Source: Aestuariirhabdus haliotis
GTDB lineage: Bacteria; Pseudomonadota; Gammaproteobacteria; Pseudomonadales; Aestuariirhabdaceae
NCBI RefSeq assembly: GCF_023509475.1
Contig: NZ_JAKSDZ010000021.1
Span: forward strand, 1-59,917
Length of the DNA stretch: 59,917 bases
Reading direction: 5' to 3'
Below the pieces are notes generated by a model that had not been told where the DNA came from, did not search any database, and worked only from the letters and a program-made list of their open reading frames with translations. The position numbers and the translations under genes were made by a program. Below, in pieces: positions 17,272-26,755 of this stretch; the stretch's first letter is position 1, and each line of letters starts with the position of its first letter.

Positions 17272-19038
17272 TCAGGCGCCGGGCAGGGTGTAAACGCGAA
17301 CGGCCTGGCTTTTACCCCGAATGCTTATTTTGCCCAGCTCGCGAAAGCGTTGATCGGGGATTTGCTGCACGCTGGATTCGGACAACATAAGACGGGTGCC
17401 GTACTCCTTGTTCAGCGCTTCCAGTCGCGAGGCGAGGTTTACTGCATCGCCGTGCACGGTGTAATTCTGGCGTTTGGGGGCGCCCACGTTACCGGCGATG
17501 ACCTCGCCGCTATTGATGCCGATACGGCAATGCAGGCTTTGCTCATTGAAACGCTCCTGTTCGGTGCGCATCAATACACGCCGGGCCGCATTGAGGGCTC
17601 GAAGTGCATGGTCGGGCTGAGGGTTGGGGATATTAAAAATCGCCAGTACGGCATCCCCCTGGAACTGGGTGATGATGCCGCCCTCTCTTTCCAGCTCTTC
17701 AGCCACCATGGAAAAGAACGCATTCAGTGTGGTGATCAGTTGTTCCGGTGACAGGCGTTCGGACAGACTGGTGAAACCTTCCAGGTCGACAAAGAAAATG
17801 GTGGCCAATTCCTCCTGGGGGGCCAGCTCCCCTTCCTGTTTGACCAGGCGCCGGGCAATATCGGCGGGTACATATTGGCCAAACAGGTTACGCATTTTTT
17901 CATTTTGTCGCAGGCTGTCGGTCATACGGTTATAAGCCGTAGCGACCTGGTCAAACTCCTTGATGGAGCTCCCCTGAATGGTTTCGATATCATCAAGCTG
18001 AGATTCTTCAATCGCCTCAAAGCCCTCGGCAATACGAGTGAAGCGCTGCCCCAGGCGGCGACTGAAGCTCCAGCACAAAAACACAAACAGCAACAGCATC
18101 AAGGCACTGAAAACAACCTGCAGGATGAGCGCCCGGAACTCACTGCTCAGTGCCTGGTTGGAGACCATCATACCCAGGGTTATCGGTACCTCGGAATAGG
18201 TGCGAACTTCTGAGTAGATATAGATCCAGGGTTGATCGTTGATGTAGACCAGGTGGCTGTTCATGCCTGCCGGTAGTTGCAAATCGGTGGCATAACGCTC
18301 GCTTGACCAGATCTTGCTGATCGGATGCTCGTCGAGGCTGGCAATATCCAGTAAGGGGTTTTTCTCTGACGGCGTCACATGGGGGACGCTAAAGGAGGAA
18401 GCCAGTAATTTCTGTTTGCCCAGCAGCATGAAATACTCGGTATGCTCACCCGCATATTGCGATAGATGCTCATTAAGTTGCTGAACGTCGATGGCGGTTA
18501 ATAACATGCCCTTGCGGCCATCGGGTAGATATACCATCCGGGTCACGGGGATGATGCGTATGCCATCGGAGGTGAACTCGGCATCCCCCCAAAGAACCGT
18601 CTCGATTTTGCTGGGAGTTGAAAAGAAAGGTTCAAGGGATGTCGTTTGCTGCCAGTTATGGGTGAAAAACAGGGCGTTTTCGCGCTCATATATCTGCATT
18701 TCGTACTGGTCATTGATATAGGCCATGCCATAAACCTGGGGCAGTGCCGACAGCGAACCGGAAAGGCTGGCTTCCATTTTGATCGGCTCGTCAGGAGAGA
18801 TATGGCCCTCTTGCATCAATTGGGCGATATAGTCGAGCTGGGCATTGATCGGCTGCAGGTAGTTTTTAATCTCACTTTGCAAGTTGCCCAGGGCCGAATT
18901 GGCGAGCTGGCTGACGAGATTAAAGGTGTTCGATCGGGTGGTATTAACCCCGATGACGGAGACGGTAATAACCGCCACGATCATCAGAAAACCGAAGCCA
19001 ACGCTGAGCAAGGTGGTGATCGATATTTGGCGGGGCAT
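17272..19038 (-). CDS. Membrane class III adenylate/guanylate cyclase
   Basis: 588 aa. A transmembrane helix near residues 10-30, a periplasmic sensory region of about 270 residues (Cache-like), a second helix near residue 308 and a HAMP-like linker lead to a class III nucleotidyl cyclase domain. Metal-binding aspartates are in ATIFFVDLEGFTSL (near 409) and FQGDAVLAIF (near 458); NYTVHGDAVNLASRLEALN follows. It probably makes cAMP in response to an extracellular signal; I cannot exclude cGMP. It is transcribed toward the TMEM165 gene but separated by about 130 bp. Confidence 0.88.
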   Translation of the reverse strand: MPRQISITTLLSVGFGFLMIVAVITVSVIGVNTTRSNTFNLVSQLANSALGNLQSEIKNYLQPINAQLDYIAQLMQEGHISPDEPIKMEASLSGSLSALPQVYGMAYINDQYEMQIYERENALFFTHNWQQTTSLEPFFSTPSKIETVLWGDAEFTSDGIRIIPVTRMVYLPDGRKGMLLTAIDVQQLNEHLSQYAGEHTEYFMLLGKQKLLASSFSVPHVTPSEKNPLLDIASLDEHPISKIWSSERYATDLQLPAGMNSHLVYINDQPWIYIYSEVRTYSEVPITLGMMVSNQALSSEFRALILQVVFSALMLLLFVFLCWSFSRRLGQRFTRIAEGFEAIEESQLDDIETIQGSSIKEFDQVATAYNRMTDSLRQNEKMRNLFGQYVPADIARRLVKQEGELAPQEELATIFFVDLEGFTSLSERLSPEQLITTLNAFFSMVAEELEREGGIITQFQGDAVLAIFNIPNPQPDHALRALNAARRVLMRTEQERFNEQSLHCRIGINSGEVIAGNVGAPKRQNYTVHGDAVNLASRLEALNKEYGTRLMLSESSVQQIPDQRFRELGKISIRGKSQAVRVYTLPGA

Positions 19039-19179
19039 GATTGTCCGTAATTCAACTCGGGTCCGTGATGCAAGCGCTGATCCCGCTCGTAACCTGGATA
19101 CTAAAGCATACCCAAACGAGAAGGCGTCCTGCGCTTATTATAGGCACAGAAGCTTTCGGGAATCATCGCCGCCCCCGGA

Positions 19180-22029
19180 TTAATTGATCGTTTTGCTGAC
19201 CCGGTCAAGCAAGTAAACCACCGAGTGATAGGGAATGCCGCTATGATGGGAGAGCCCTATTTCGCAGGTTCTGCTGGTGGACACCCCCTCGACGCAATCG
19301 GCGGGCAGTTGCCCCTTAAGGGTTGAAAGGGCGGCCTGGTTGAGTTCGGGGAGCGAAAAGCCTTTGTCGCCGGCGAAACCGCAACAGGTGATCTCTTCGG
19401 GTACGAACGCTCGCTTGGCACAGCGTTGAACCAACTCGGTCAGCAGAGTTCCATGGCCCAGGCGTTGGGTGCTGCAGGTAATGTGCACGGCGATGGTTTC
19501 ATCGACCGGAGTAATCTGCAGGCGTTCGAGCAGGTAACGATGGATAAACTGCAGCGGCTCGAACAGTTGCAGTCGTGAATCCAACGGGCCGTTTTTGGCT
19601 CTTAGTACGCAAGGGCTGGTGTCGCAATAGATCGGATATTCGCCCTGCTTGCTGGCCTCGAGCATGGCGCTTTGCCAGCGTTCGAGCATCTGCTGTGCCT
19701 GTTGTGCCATGCCTTTGCTGGCGAAGGGTTGGCCGCAGCACAGGTCGCTGAGTTGCTCGGGGATGATGACAAAAAAACCGGCCTTGTTGAGCAACTCGAT
19801 GGTTTTCTGACTCAGAGGTGTGCGTTCCTGTTCGCCTCTGGCCGGGCCCATGACCTGGCTGGCGCAGCTGGGCAGATAAACCACGCGGGGCGCGTTGTCA
19901 GCCAGCCCAAGGTTAAAAGCGGGTTGCTTGCGAATCGCGGGGGCGGCCGATGGCATGGAGGGGGTCCATTGTTGCACGGCACCGCCACTGAGTTTGTGGG
20001 CGGCTTTGGTAACCCGGCTCATCAAAGTCGTGCCCAGTACCCGGTGGGTGCCATCGGCAATCGCCAGGGTAGTGCGTGTGGTGTTACTCAGGGTGCTGAA
20101 ATGGTCAGCCATCCATTGTGCCTTGCCCTGATGACGCTCGTTACGTTGTTGACGAAGCTTTAACGTGAGGTCCCCGGTATTGATGCCGACCGGGCAACGC
20201 AGCGAACAGAGTCCGTCGACGGCGCAGCTGTCGATGCCCTGGTATTGATAATCCTTGAGCAGTTCTGCCAGCCGCTCGGGGTCGCTGTTGTCGCGCTGCA
20301 AATGCTGGATCTCACGCCACAGAACAATGCGTTGGCGCGGCGTGATGGAGAGTTTGGCCGCCGGGCAAACCGACTCGCAAAAGCCGCACTCGATGCATTT
20401 ATCCACCAGTTCGTCAGCCGCCGGTAGCTGCTTGAGATTCTCCAGGTGGGCCTGGGGGTTGTCGTTGATAATGACGCCCGGATTCAGCAAGCCTTCGGGG
20501 TCGAACAGCTGCTTGAGCCGTTGCATCAGTTGGTAGGCGTCGCTGCCCCATTCGAGTTCTACGTAAGGTGCCATATTGCGGCCGGTGCCGTGTTCGGCTT
20601 TTAGCGAGCCGCCAAACTCGACTGCGACCAGTTGCGATACTTCGTCCATAAAATCGCTGTAACGAGTGACTTCCTCATCGGTAGAAAAATCCTGGGTGAA
20701 GACGAAGTGCAGGTTACCTTCCAGCGCATGGCCAAAAATAATCGCCTCGCTGTAATGATATTTTTCGAACAGGGCTTCCAGCTTGCGAACCCCTTCGGCC
20801 AGGTGCTCGATCGGAAATGCCACGTCTTCGATGATCACTGTGGTGCCGGTTTCCCGTACCGCGCCGACGGCCGGGAACAGGCCCTTGCGAATCGCCCAGA
20901 GTTTGCCGTACTGCTCGGGATCGTCGGTGAAGTCGATCGATTGCAACGGGGCAAATTCTTTTAGAACTTCATTGATGATCGTGATCTGTTGTTGCAGTTC
21001 TTTGGAACACCCGGCGCCGGTTTCAATCAGCAGGGCGGTCGCATCGGGGCCCAGGTTGGCAATAAAGTCGGGCATGCCCGGTTGGCCTTCGACACTGGCC
21101 AGGGCGCGTCGATCCATCAGCTCCACGGCAGACACCGGGGCGGATTTTACCGCGGTTACGGCCTTGCATGCGGTTTCAATATCCGCCAGGAGAATCAGGC
21201 AGGAGGCTTTGCAAGAGGGTTCTTCGACGGTTCGGTAACTGATTTCGGTCATGCAGCCCAGGGTGCCTTCGGAGCCGATCATCAGGTGTTGCAGAATGTC
21301 GATGGGATCGTCGAAATCGAGCAGGGCGTTAAGGCTGTAGCCGGTCGTGTTTTTCAGTCGATATTTATGCCGAATGCGCTCGGACAGCTCCCGGTTATCG
21401 GCGGTTTGTTGGGCCAGCTTTTTAAGTTCCTCAAGCAGTGGCACATGGCTCGCTCGGAAGGCATCGCGACTGAGTGCATTGCGAGAATCCAGCAAGGCGC
21501 CATCGCTGAGGATCACTCGCATGCCGGCCAGGGTATGGTAACTGTTGTTGGCGGTACCACAGCACATGCCACTGGCATTGTTGGCCGCAATGCCGCCGAT
21601 CTTGCAGCTGTTAATGGAAGCGGGGTCGGGGCCGATTTTACGCCCCAGTGGTGCTAGCCAGGCATTGGCCTGAGCGCCGATCACGCCCGGTTGTAAATGG
21701 ATAAGCCGGCCGTCGTCTTCGATGCGGTGTCCTTGCCACTGTTGGCCCAATCGGACCAGAATCGAATCACTGATGGCTTGTCCCGACAGGCTGGTACCCG
21801 CGGCCCTGAAGGTAACCGGCAAATGGTGCTCGCGGGCATGGTTAAGTACCGACTGAATCTCCTCCTCGCTAGCGGCTTCCACCACAATACGCGGGGTCAA
21901 GCGATAGAAGCTGGCGTCGGTGCCAAACGCCAGGGTTCGCAGAGGATCGGTAATTAATCGATCTGCGGGAATGGATGCGTTGATTTGTTGATAAAACCGC
22001 TGGTAGGCGAGGGGTAATGATTTGTGCAT
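19180..22029 (-). CDS. dld-II: FAD and Fe-S D-lactate dehydrogenase, Dld-II type
   Basis: 949 aa flavin/iron-sulfur oxidoreductase. It contains a PCMH FAD domain (VTFRAAGTSLSGQA near residue 75) and an FAD-oxidase C domain. Two 4Fe-4S clusters follow (CIECGFCESVCP near 543; CAVDGLCSLRCPVG near 598). Two CCG modules come last (CCGQPFASKG near 761; CCGFAGDKGF near 880). Architecture and length match the Shewanella Dld-II respiratory D-lactate dehydrogenase. It is the last gene of the lldEFG-dld cluster, 3 bp after lldG. A D-2-hydroxyglutarate role is possible but the neighbours favour lactate. Confidence 0.87.
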   Translation of the reverse strand: MHKSLPLAYQRFYQQINASIPADRLITDPLRTLAFGTDASFYRLTPRIVVEAASEEEIQSVLNHAREHHLPVTFRAAGTSLSGQAISDSILVRLGQQWQGHRIEDDGRLIHLQPGVIGAQANAWLAPLGRKIGPDPASINSCKIGGIAANNASGMCCGTANNSYHTLAGMRVILSDGALLDSRNALSRDAFRASHVPLLEELKKLAQQTADNRELSERIRHKYRLKNTTGYSLNALLDFDDPIDILQHLMIGSEGTLGCMTEISYRTVEEPSCKASCLILLADIETACKAVTAVKSAPVSAVELMDRRALASVEGQPGMPDFIANLGPDATALLIETGAGCSKELQQQITIINEVLKEFAPLQSIDFTDDPEQYGKLWAIRKGLFPAVGAVRETGTTVIIEDVAFPIEHLAEGVRKLEALFEKYHYSEAIIFGHALEGNLHFVFTQDFSTDEEVTRYSDFMDEVSQLVAVEFGGSLKAEHGTGRNMAPYVELEWGSDAYQLMQRLKQLFDPEGLLNPGVIINDNPQAHLENLKQLPAADELVDKCIECGFCESVCPAAKLSITPRQRIVLWREIQHLQRDNSDPERLAELLKDYQYQGIDSCAVDGLCSLRCPVGINTGDLTLKLRQQRNERHQGKAQWMADHFSTLSNTTRTTLAIADGTHRVLGTTLMSRVTKAAHKLSGGAVQQWTPSMPSAAPAIRKQPAFNLGLADNAPRVVYLPSCASQVMGPARGEQERTPLSQKTIELLNKAGFFVIIPEQLSDLCCGQPFASKGMAQQAQQMLERWQSAMLEASKQGEYPIYCDTSPCVLRAKNGPLDSRLQLFEPLQFIHRYLLERLQITPVDETIAVHITCSTQRLGHGTLLTELVQRCAKRAFVPEEITCCGFAGDKGFSLPELNQAALSTLKGQLPADCVEGVSTSRTCEIGLSHHSGIPYHSVVYLLDRVSKTIN

Positions 22030-22032
22030 GGT

Positions 22033-22722
22033 TCAGGCGGTTTCCAAATCGTTGATCAAAAGCACCACCAGTTCCTTGGGCCCGTGGGCACCGTAGGCGA
22101 GTGTTTGTTGTATATCGGCGGTTTTTGATGGGCCGGATATCAGCAGGGCGTTGGTCGGCAGCTGGTTGTGCCACTGCTCCTCGGCCATCACTTCGGCGAA
22201 GCTGTTATGAATGGTCGAAGCGCGCAGCAGAATAAAATGTACGGGCGGCACCAGGGAAGTCAGGCGAGGTTCTTCGGGAGTCGGCCAGACAATAATCGAA
22301 CCGGTGGCCGCAATGCCGCCTCTCGAACCGGTCAGCGAGGCGTCGGTATGATGAAACAGATCGAACTTGTAGTCTTCGACCGGTCGCCCGGCGTCATTGA
22401 GTTCGGGTGTTTTATCCATCGCTTGCCAGTCCGTTTGAAGCTGTTTGCCATGGGCGGTGTTTGCGCCATAGAGCAGGTTGCCCAGTTGTTTTTGTTGCAT
22501 CAGTTGCAGTAATAGCTGGGGCCAGCCGGTCTCGCTGGTGCTATGCACCTCGGTATGCACCGTCCGCATCATTTCACACAGGCGCTCAACCCGCTCCCGC
22601 GGACTGTATTGATACCGCTCGGTCACCACGCGGCGATCTTCATGTTGCCGATGCAACTCGGTGGTCTCGCTGTTCGTTAACGCCTGGTTGAGACGCTGGA
22701 GGATTCGATCTCGATGGCTCAT
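22033..22722 (-). CDS. lldG: L-lactate dehydrogenase complex subunit LldG/LutC
   Basis: About 229 aa, starting at ATG 22722 (MSHRDRILQRLNQALTN), which overlaps the lldF stop by 4 bp; the longer frame inside lldF is not used. It contains a LUD domain, with the conserved ending LISGPSKTADIQQTLAYGAH and GPKELVVLL. With LldE and LldF it makes the iron-sulfur L-lactate oxidase (LutABC) that yields pyruvate and feeds quinones. Confidence 0.9.
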   Translation of the reverse strand: MSHRDRILQRLNQALTNSETTELHRQHEDRRVVTERYQYSPRERVERLCEMMRTVHTEVHSTSETGWPQLLLQLMQQKQLGNLLYGANTAHGKQLQTDWQAMDKTPELNDAGRPVEDYKFDLFHHTDASLTGSRGGIAATGSIIVWPTPEEPRLTSLVPPVHFILLRASTIHNSFAEVMAEEQWHNQLPTNALLISGPSKTADIQQTLAYGAHGPKELVVLLINDLETA

Positions 22723-24158
22723 GAAGAGGTATCCTTCTGCGTGCGTTGTTTGATCATCTGGTGCAACGATTTTGCCGCGGGTTGGGGCAATGTGCGTGCC
22801 TTTCCCCAGGGCGTTATGCGCCTGGGTAACAAGCGACCAAAGGTGGTCGCCATGGCCGTAAAGGCACGATACAAAGCCGGTTGTGTGTAGATGGCGGCCC
22901 AGCCGCGCCATAACAGCTTTTCCCGTCGGCTGTATTTTGCGCCCTGTCCGCGCAGCCCCGGATGGTCTGCCGTCGGTGGATGCACCGACTCCTGCCTCAG
23001 TCGCAGAAGAATCTCGGGAATGGGAATCTGCACCGGGCAGACCTCACCGCAGGCACCGCACAAGGAAGATGCGCTGGGCAGTTCCCGGGTTTCTTCCAGG
23101 CCCAACAGATGCGGAGAGATGATCTTGCCAATCGGGCCCGGGTAGACCGTGCCATAGGCGTGCCCCCCGACGCGGGTATAGACCGGGCAATGATTGATGC
23201 AGGCGCCGCAGCGAATGCAGTTGAGGGTGTCTCGTAATTGCTCGTCGGCGTAAGCCTGGGAACGGCCGTTATCGAGCAACACCAGATGCACTTCCCGGGG
23301 GCCGTCCTGTTCGCCTTCCTTGCGCGGTGAACTGATCATATTGAAATAGGTGGTCACCGCCTGGCCGGTGGCCGAACGGGTTAACAGGCTCAGCAGAGGC
23401 GGAACATCGTCCAATAGCTCGACCACTTTTTCGATGCCGGTGATAGCAATATGTACATCGGGCACGGTGGTGCTCATGCGCCCGTTGCCCTCGTTTTCGA
23501 CCAGACACAGGGTTCCGGTTTCGGCAACGGCAAAGTTGACCCCGGAGACACCGATGTCGGCGTTATAAAAGGCTTCCCGAAGCACCTTGCGACCGGTCTG
23601 GATCAGGAAGTCGACATCCTCGTTATAGTCGGTGCCCGGAATATTTTTGGCAAAGGTTTTGGCTACATCTCTGGCGCTTTTGTGGATGGCGGGCATGATG
23701 ATATGTGACGGCTTTTCATTATCAAGCTGGATAATGTATTCGCCCATATCTGATTCCAGGCAATCGATCTGGCGCTGCCCGAGATAATCGTTCATCTCGA
23801 TCTCTTCGCTGACCATTGACTTGCCTTTAATCACCTTGCTGGCGTTATGGGACGACACCAGGTGATGAATAATACGATTGGCTTCGTCACTGGTTTCTGC
23901 CCAGTGCACCTGAATACCGTTGGCTTGCAGGTTGGTTTCCAGCTGTTCGAGCAACCTGGGCAACTTGGACAGTGCTCGGCTGCGAATGCGATTGCCCAGG
24001 CGGCGTAACTGAGCCAGTTCGGTGGCATCGTCGAACACGCTGAGACGTTTTTCGATCAGGAAATCCATGGCGCCGCGAAAGCTTTTGCGCAGTTCGGGAT
24101 TGTTGACCGCCTCGGTGGTGCGTTCGGTAAAACTGCTGGTGGCGATAAGGTCGCTCAT
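22719..24158 (-). CDS. lldF: L-lactate dehydrogenase iron-sulfur subunit LldF/LutB
   Basis: 479 aa. An N-terminal LUD domain (about residues 70-295) is followed by two ferredoxin-like cluster motifs: CIRCGACINHCPVY near residue 311 and LCGACGEVCPVQIP near 363. A C-terminal LutB segment ends the protein. It overlaps lldE and lldG by 4 bp each, so the three are translationally coupled. It belongs to the LutABC-type L-lactate oxidation complex. Confidence 0.92.
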   Translation of the reverse strand: MSDLIATSSFTERTTEAVNNPELRKSFRGAMDFLIEKRLSVFDDATELAQLRRLGNRIRSRALSKLPRLLEQLETNLQANGIQVHWAETSDEANRIIHHLVSSHNASKVIKGKSMVSEEIEMNDYLGQRQIDCLESDMGEYIIQLDNEKPSHIIMPAIHKSARDVAKTFAKNIPGTDYNEDVDFLIQTGRKVLREAFYNADIGVSGVNFAVAETGTLCLVENEGNGRMSTTVPDVHIAITGIEKVVELLDDVPPLLSLLTRSATGQAVTTYFNMISSPRKEGEQDGPREVHLVLLDNGRSQAYADEQLRDTLNCIRCGACINHCPVYTRVGGHAYGTVYPGPIGKIISPHLLGLEETRELPSASSLCGACGEVCPVQIPIPEILLRLRQESVHPPTADHPGLRGQGAKYSRREKLLWRGWAAIYTQPALYRAFTAMATTFGRLLPRRITPWGKARTLPQPAAKSLHQMIKQRTQKDTSS

Positions 24159-24991
24159 AACTGGCCCCCGCAGCGTTGTTTGAGATAACTGGCCAGGTGA
24201 ATGCCCTGTAATCGGCTGCGTTTGGCCTCCAGGGCGCCGTTAATATTCATCAAGCAGCCATAATCTGCGCTCACCAGTTGTGCCGCCTCGGTGTTTTCCA
24301 GTGAGCGTGCTTTATCTTCCACCATGGCACCGGATATTTGTGGGTGGCGAACCGAGAAGGCGCCACCAAAACCGCAGCACTCGGCCTCGTGATCCTGTTG
24401 CGCGACCTCCACCGCAGACAACTGATCGAGCAAGGCTCGACCGCTCAGGTGAGTGTTCATCTCCCGGCGGGCGGTGCAGGAGGTGTGCAGCACCACGCGC
24501 TCGGGAGCGCCGCTATCGGCCAGTCGAATATTCAACACATGCAGCAGGAATTCGCTGAACTCAAAGGTGCGCTCCGCCAGCTGGAAAGCTTTCTGGGATT
24601 CGGGCTGAGCTTTAAACAAGCTCGGATAATGGTGACGAATCATGCCGCCACAGGATCCCGATAGCACAACTAGAGGCCAGGGCTGGTCGAACAGTTTCAG
24701 TTGGCTGCGGGCCACATCCAGCGCCTGTTCGGTATAGCCGGAAGTATAAGCAGGCTGTCCGCAGCAACTCTGTTGCTGCACGAAGATGACCTCAACACCC
24801 TGGGACTCGATGAGTTCAATCGCATCGATGCCCGCTTGAGGCGCCAGCAGATCGACTACGCAGGTGCCGTAAAAATAGACCTTGTCAGGTTTTGCCGGGT
24901 AGTGACGCTGCTCGGAGCTTGCAGGAGCAGGGGCGGGTGAAGCGCTCGGGGTATCGCCCATGGCATTGTGGAACTGGTTCTCGGCACTCAT
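24155..24991 (-). CDS. lldE: L-lactate dehydrogenase subunit LldE/LutA
   Basis: 278 aa with two CCG (DUF224) modules: CCGQPAYTSGY near residue 72 and CCGFGGAFSVRHP near residue 202. Both are cysteine-rich sites that bind unusual Fe-S clusters. The conserved SGSCGGMIRHHYP lies between them. The N terminus carries about 35 extra residues rich in Ala, Pro and Ser before the conserved VYFYGTCVVDL, so a later start is possible though no better one is obvious. It is the first gene of the operon; an operator-like palindrome sits 53 bp upstream. Confidence 0.9.
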   Translation of the reverse strand: MSAENQFHNAMGDTPSASPAPAPASSEQRHYPAKPDKVYFYGTCVVDLLAPQAGIDAIELIESQGVEVIFVQQQSCCGQPAYTSGYTEQALDVARSQLKLFDQPWPLVVLSGSCGGMIRHHYPSLFKAQPESQKAFQLAERTFEFSEFLLHVLNIRLADSGAPERVVLHTSCTARREMNTHLSGRALLDQLSAVEVAQQDHEAECCGFGGAFSVRHPQISGAMVEDKARSLENTEAAQLVSADYGCLMNINGALEAKRSRLQGIHLASYLKQRCGGQL

Positions 24992-25043
24992 AGTGACGAC
25001 CTCGGTTTATTGTTGTGTTCGGTGCGGGTGGTCGTTGATTAAA

Positions 25044-25054
25044 TGGTATTACCA
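25044..25054. promoter_or_regulatory. FadR/LldR-like operator 1 (lldE proximal)
   Basis: TGGTATTACCA is a perfect TGGT-N3-ACCA palindrome, the core recognised by FadR-subfamily GntR regulators such as LldR and PdhR. It lies 53 bp before the lldE start, where repression of the lactate operon would act. Confidence 0.6.
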
Positions 25055-25277
25055 GTTGACCTTGGATTCGTGTTCACTCTACGCCCCGCCTCAAAAAACT
25101 GTCAATAAGACCTCTGTCGCGGCGCCTCCGGGTTTCGCTTCTAAATCAGGAGTTATGATGTGAAAGATTTAATAGCTGAATTAAATCAATAAGATAGAGT
25201 TTTTCTGGAGGTGGCTATGGTTTCCGCATGCTGGAAGCATGATGGATCTAACCACTGTCAGGAAGCTCTCCCTGTTC

Positions 25278-25292
25278 TTTGGTAAGACCAAA
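25278..25292. promoter_or_regulatory. FadR/LldR-like operator 2
   Basis: TTTGGTAAGACCAAA is a perfect 15-bp palindrome with the same GGT-N3-ACC core, in the middle of the 576-bp gap between lldE and the divergent regulator gene. Confidence 0.6.
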
Positions 25293-25421
25293 CAAGCTTG
25301 TTGAATCGATTCCGTGTCGGATAAATCCTGATCGAGCAAAGCGAGCAGAAGGTCTACCGAAAACGACCCCTTGCCCTGCTCCAGAGGCTGGATTGGCAAG
25401 CTCTGCGATACTAATCAAGGC

Positions 25422-25436
25422 ATTGGTGTGACCAAT
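25422..25436. promoter_or_regulatory. FadR/LldR-like operator 3
   Basis: ATTGGTGTGACCAAT is a perfect 15-bp palindrome and matches the PdhR/LldR consensus AATTGGTnnnACCAATT almost fully. It lies 132 bp upstream of the regulator start. Confidence 0.65.
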
Positions 25437-25521
25437 TATTATGCGCCTTGGGTGGCCTGAATCTGGTGTATCAGGGATGGTCATTGCTGGAGAATGTTGA
25501 TCCGGGCTTGGGCTTTGCTTT

Positions 25522-25536
25522 AAGGTATGACCAATT
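25522..25536. promoter_or_regulatory. FadR/LldR-like operator 4 (lldR proximal)
   Basis: AAGGTATGACCAATT keeps GGT-N3-ACC with one consensus half-site. It lies about 32 bp before the regulator start, in a position suited to autoregulation. Confidence 0.5.
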
Positions 25537-25567
25537 CGTAGCGTAAGCCAAGCCGAGGCTGTAATTT

Positions 25568-26308
25568 ATGGAATCTACCCTCAAGCGCCCCAAGCTGTCG
25601 GACAAGATCGTCGAGAAGCTGGAAACCCTGATCCTGCAAGGCTCCATCAAGGCGGGTGAGCGCTTACCCCCCGAACGCGAGCTGGCGCGGGAGTTTGGTG
25701 TCTCCCGGCCCTCGTTGCGGGAAGCAATTCAAAAGCTGGGAGCCAGAGGCCTGGTTCGGAGTCGCCAGGGTGGTGGTACCTATGTGGTGAATAATATTGG
25801 CACCTCGTTTAGCGACCCGCTATTGGCGTTGCTCGACTCCCATCCCGAAGTGCATTTTGACCTGCTCGAATACCGCCATACCATCGAAGGCGATTGTGCC
25901 TACTACGCGGCAATGCGCGCCACCGATGAAGATAAGGCACGCATCCGCAAGGCTTACGTTGAATTGCAGAGCTCCTATGAAGAGAAAGAGCTGGAACGGG
26001 AAGCCGCAGCGGATGCGCGTTTCCACCTGAGCATCGCTGAAGCCAGCCACAATATGGTGCTGTTTCACACGGTTAAAGGCTTGTTCGGCCTGTTAAAACA
26101 CAACGTCATTACCAATATTGGCGGCATGTACGGACGTCGGGAAACTCGCTATAACCTGAAAAAACAACACGATGCGATTTTTGAGGCGGTGATGGCGAGT
26201 GATCCCGATCGCGCCCGTGAAGCGATTCAGATCCACCTCAGTTATGTCGAACGCACATTGGCGGATCTCAAGCGTGAGGAGCAACGATTGCAGTTTGGTC
26301 AGCGCTAA
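25568..26308 (+). CDS. lldR: GntR/FadR-family lactate regulator
   Basis: 246 aa. The N-terminal winged helix (LPPERELAREFGVSRPSLRE, residues 37-56) is followed by an all-alpha FCD ligand domain (from about residue 95), as in LldR and PdhR. It is divergent from lldEFG-dld, and the shared region holds four palindromes of the type these regulators bind; it is probably a repressor relieved by lactate. Its TAA stop is formed by the CTAA target site of a MITE (26309-26569) inserted directly behind it, so the protein is not altered. Confidence 0.88.
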   Translation: MESTLKRPKLSDKIVEKLETLILQGSIKAGERLPPERELAREFGVSRPSLREAIQKLGARGLVRSRQGGGTYVVNNIGTSFSDPLLALLDSHPEVHFDLLEYRHTIEGDCAYYAAMRATDEDKARIRKAYVELQSSYEEKELEREAAADARFHLSIAEASHNMVLFHTVKGLFGLLKHNVITNIGGMYGRRETRYNLKKQHDAIFEAVMASDPDRAREAIQIHLSYVERTLADLKREEQRLQFGQR

Positions 26309-26569
26309 GGCACCTCTGATTATTTCAGATGAACTCTGGCTTTCAGGCGAATTCAGAATCGCGACACGCCTTTGCCGTAAGGTCGAGACCTTTAAAAAAG
26401 GCGTAACAAAGAGGCTGGATTCGCCCGAAAGCCCCGTAGGGCGGTCCTGAAAATGGTTTTTCTCGATGTTGAAGCCCTTGTCCAGGTCTCGACATGAACG
26501 GCGAGCTTCGCCTTGATAAAAACCATTTTTAGGATCCGCAGAGATCTATCCGATTTAATCAGAGGTGCC
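26309..26569 (-). mobile_element. MITE copy 2, complete 261 bp
   Basis: Complete element, inverted relative to copies 1 and 4. Ends read GGCACCTCTGATTATTTCAG and ...GGTGCC. It is flanked by a perfect 4-bp duplication CTAA at 26305-26308 and 26570-26573. It encodes no transposase and must be mobilised in trans. The YTAR duplication is the kind made by IS5-group transposases. The left CTAA contains the stop codon of lldR. Confidence 0.88.
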
Positions 26570-26700
26570 CTAAGTAGTCCCGTAGACCATCGTTCCACTG
26601 ATCAAGGCGCTTTTGTCGAGCGCTTCTCACAAGATCTGCTCTGGCGTCACAGTCAAGGGTATTGCACCGATGGTCATTGTTTTGTCACTGGCTCTCATGG

Positions 26701-26738
26701 GGCGGATTGATTAAAATCCGCCTCCTTTCCTTTTTTAC
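26701..26738 (+). terminator. Intrinsic terminator upstream of the RNase gene
   Basis: GGCGGATT pairs perfectly with AATCCGCC across a 6-base loop, followed by a pyrimidine-rich tail ending in TTTTTT. It lies 18 bp before the RNase start, so it either ends transcripts from lldR or acts as an attenuator. Confidence 0.5.
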
Positions 26739-26755
26739 TTCTGGCACCCCTCTTC

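Noticed and set aside
26309-26569. MITE read as a gene or small RNA
   Set aside because: Open frames in it differ between copies and contain no conserved protein; ends and target duplications identify a mobile element.
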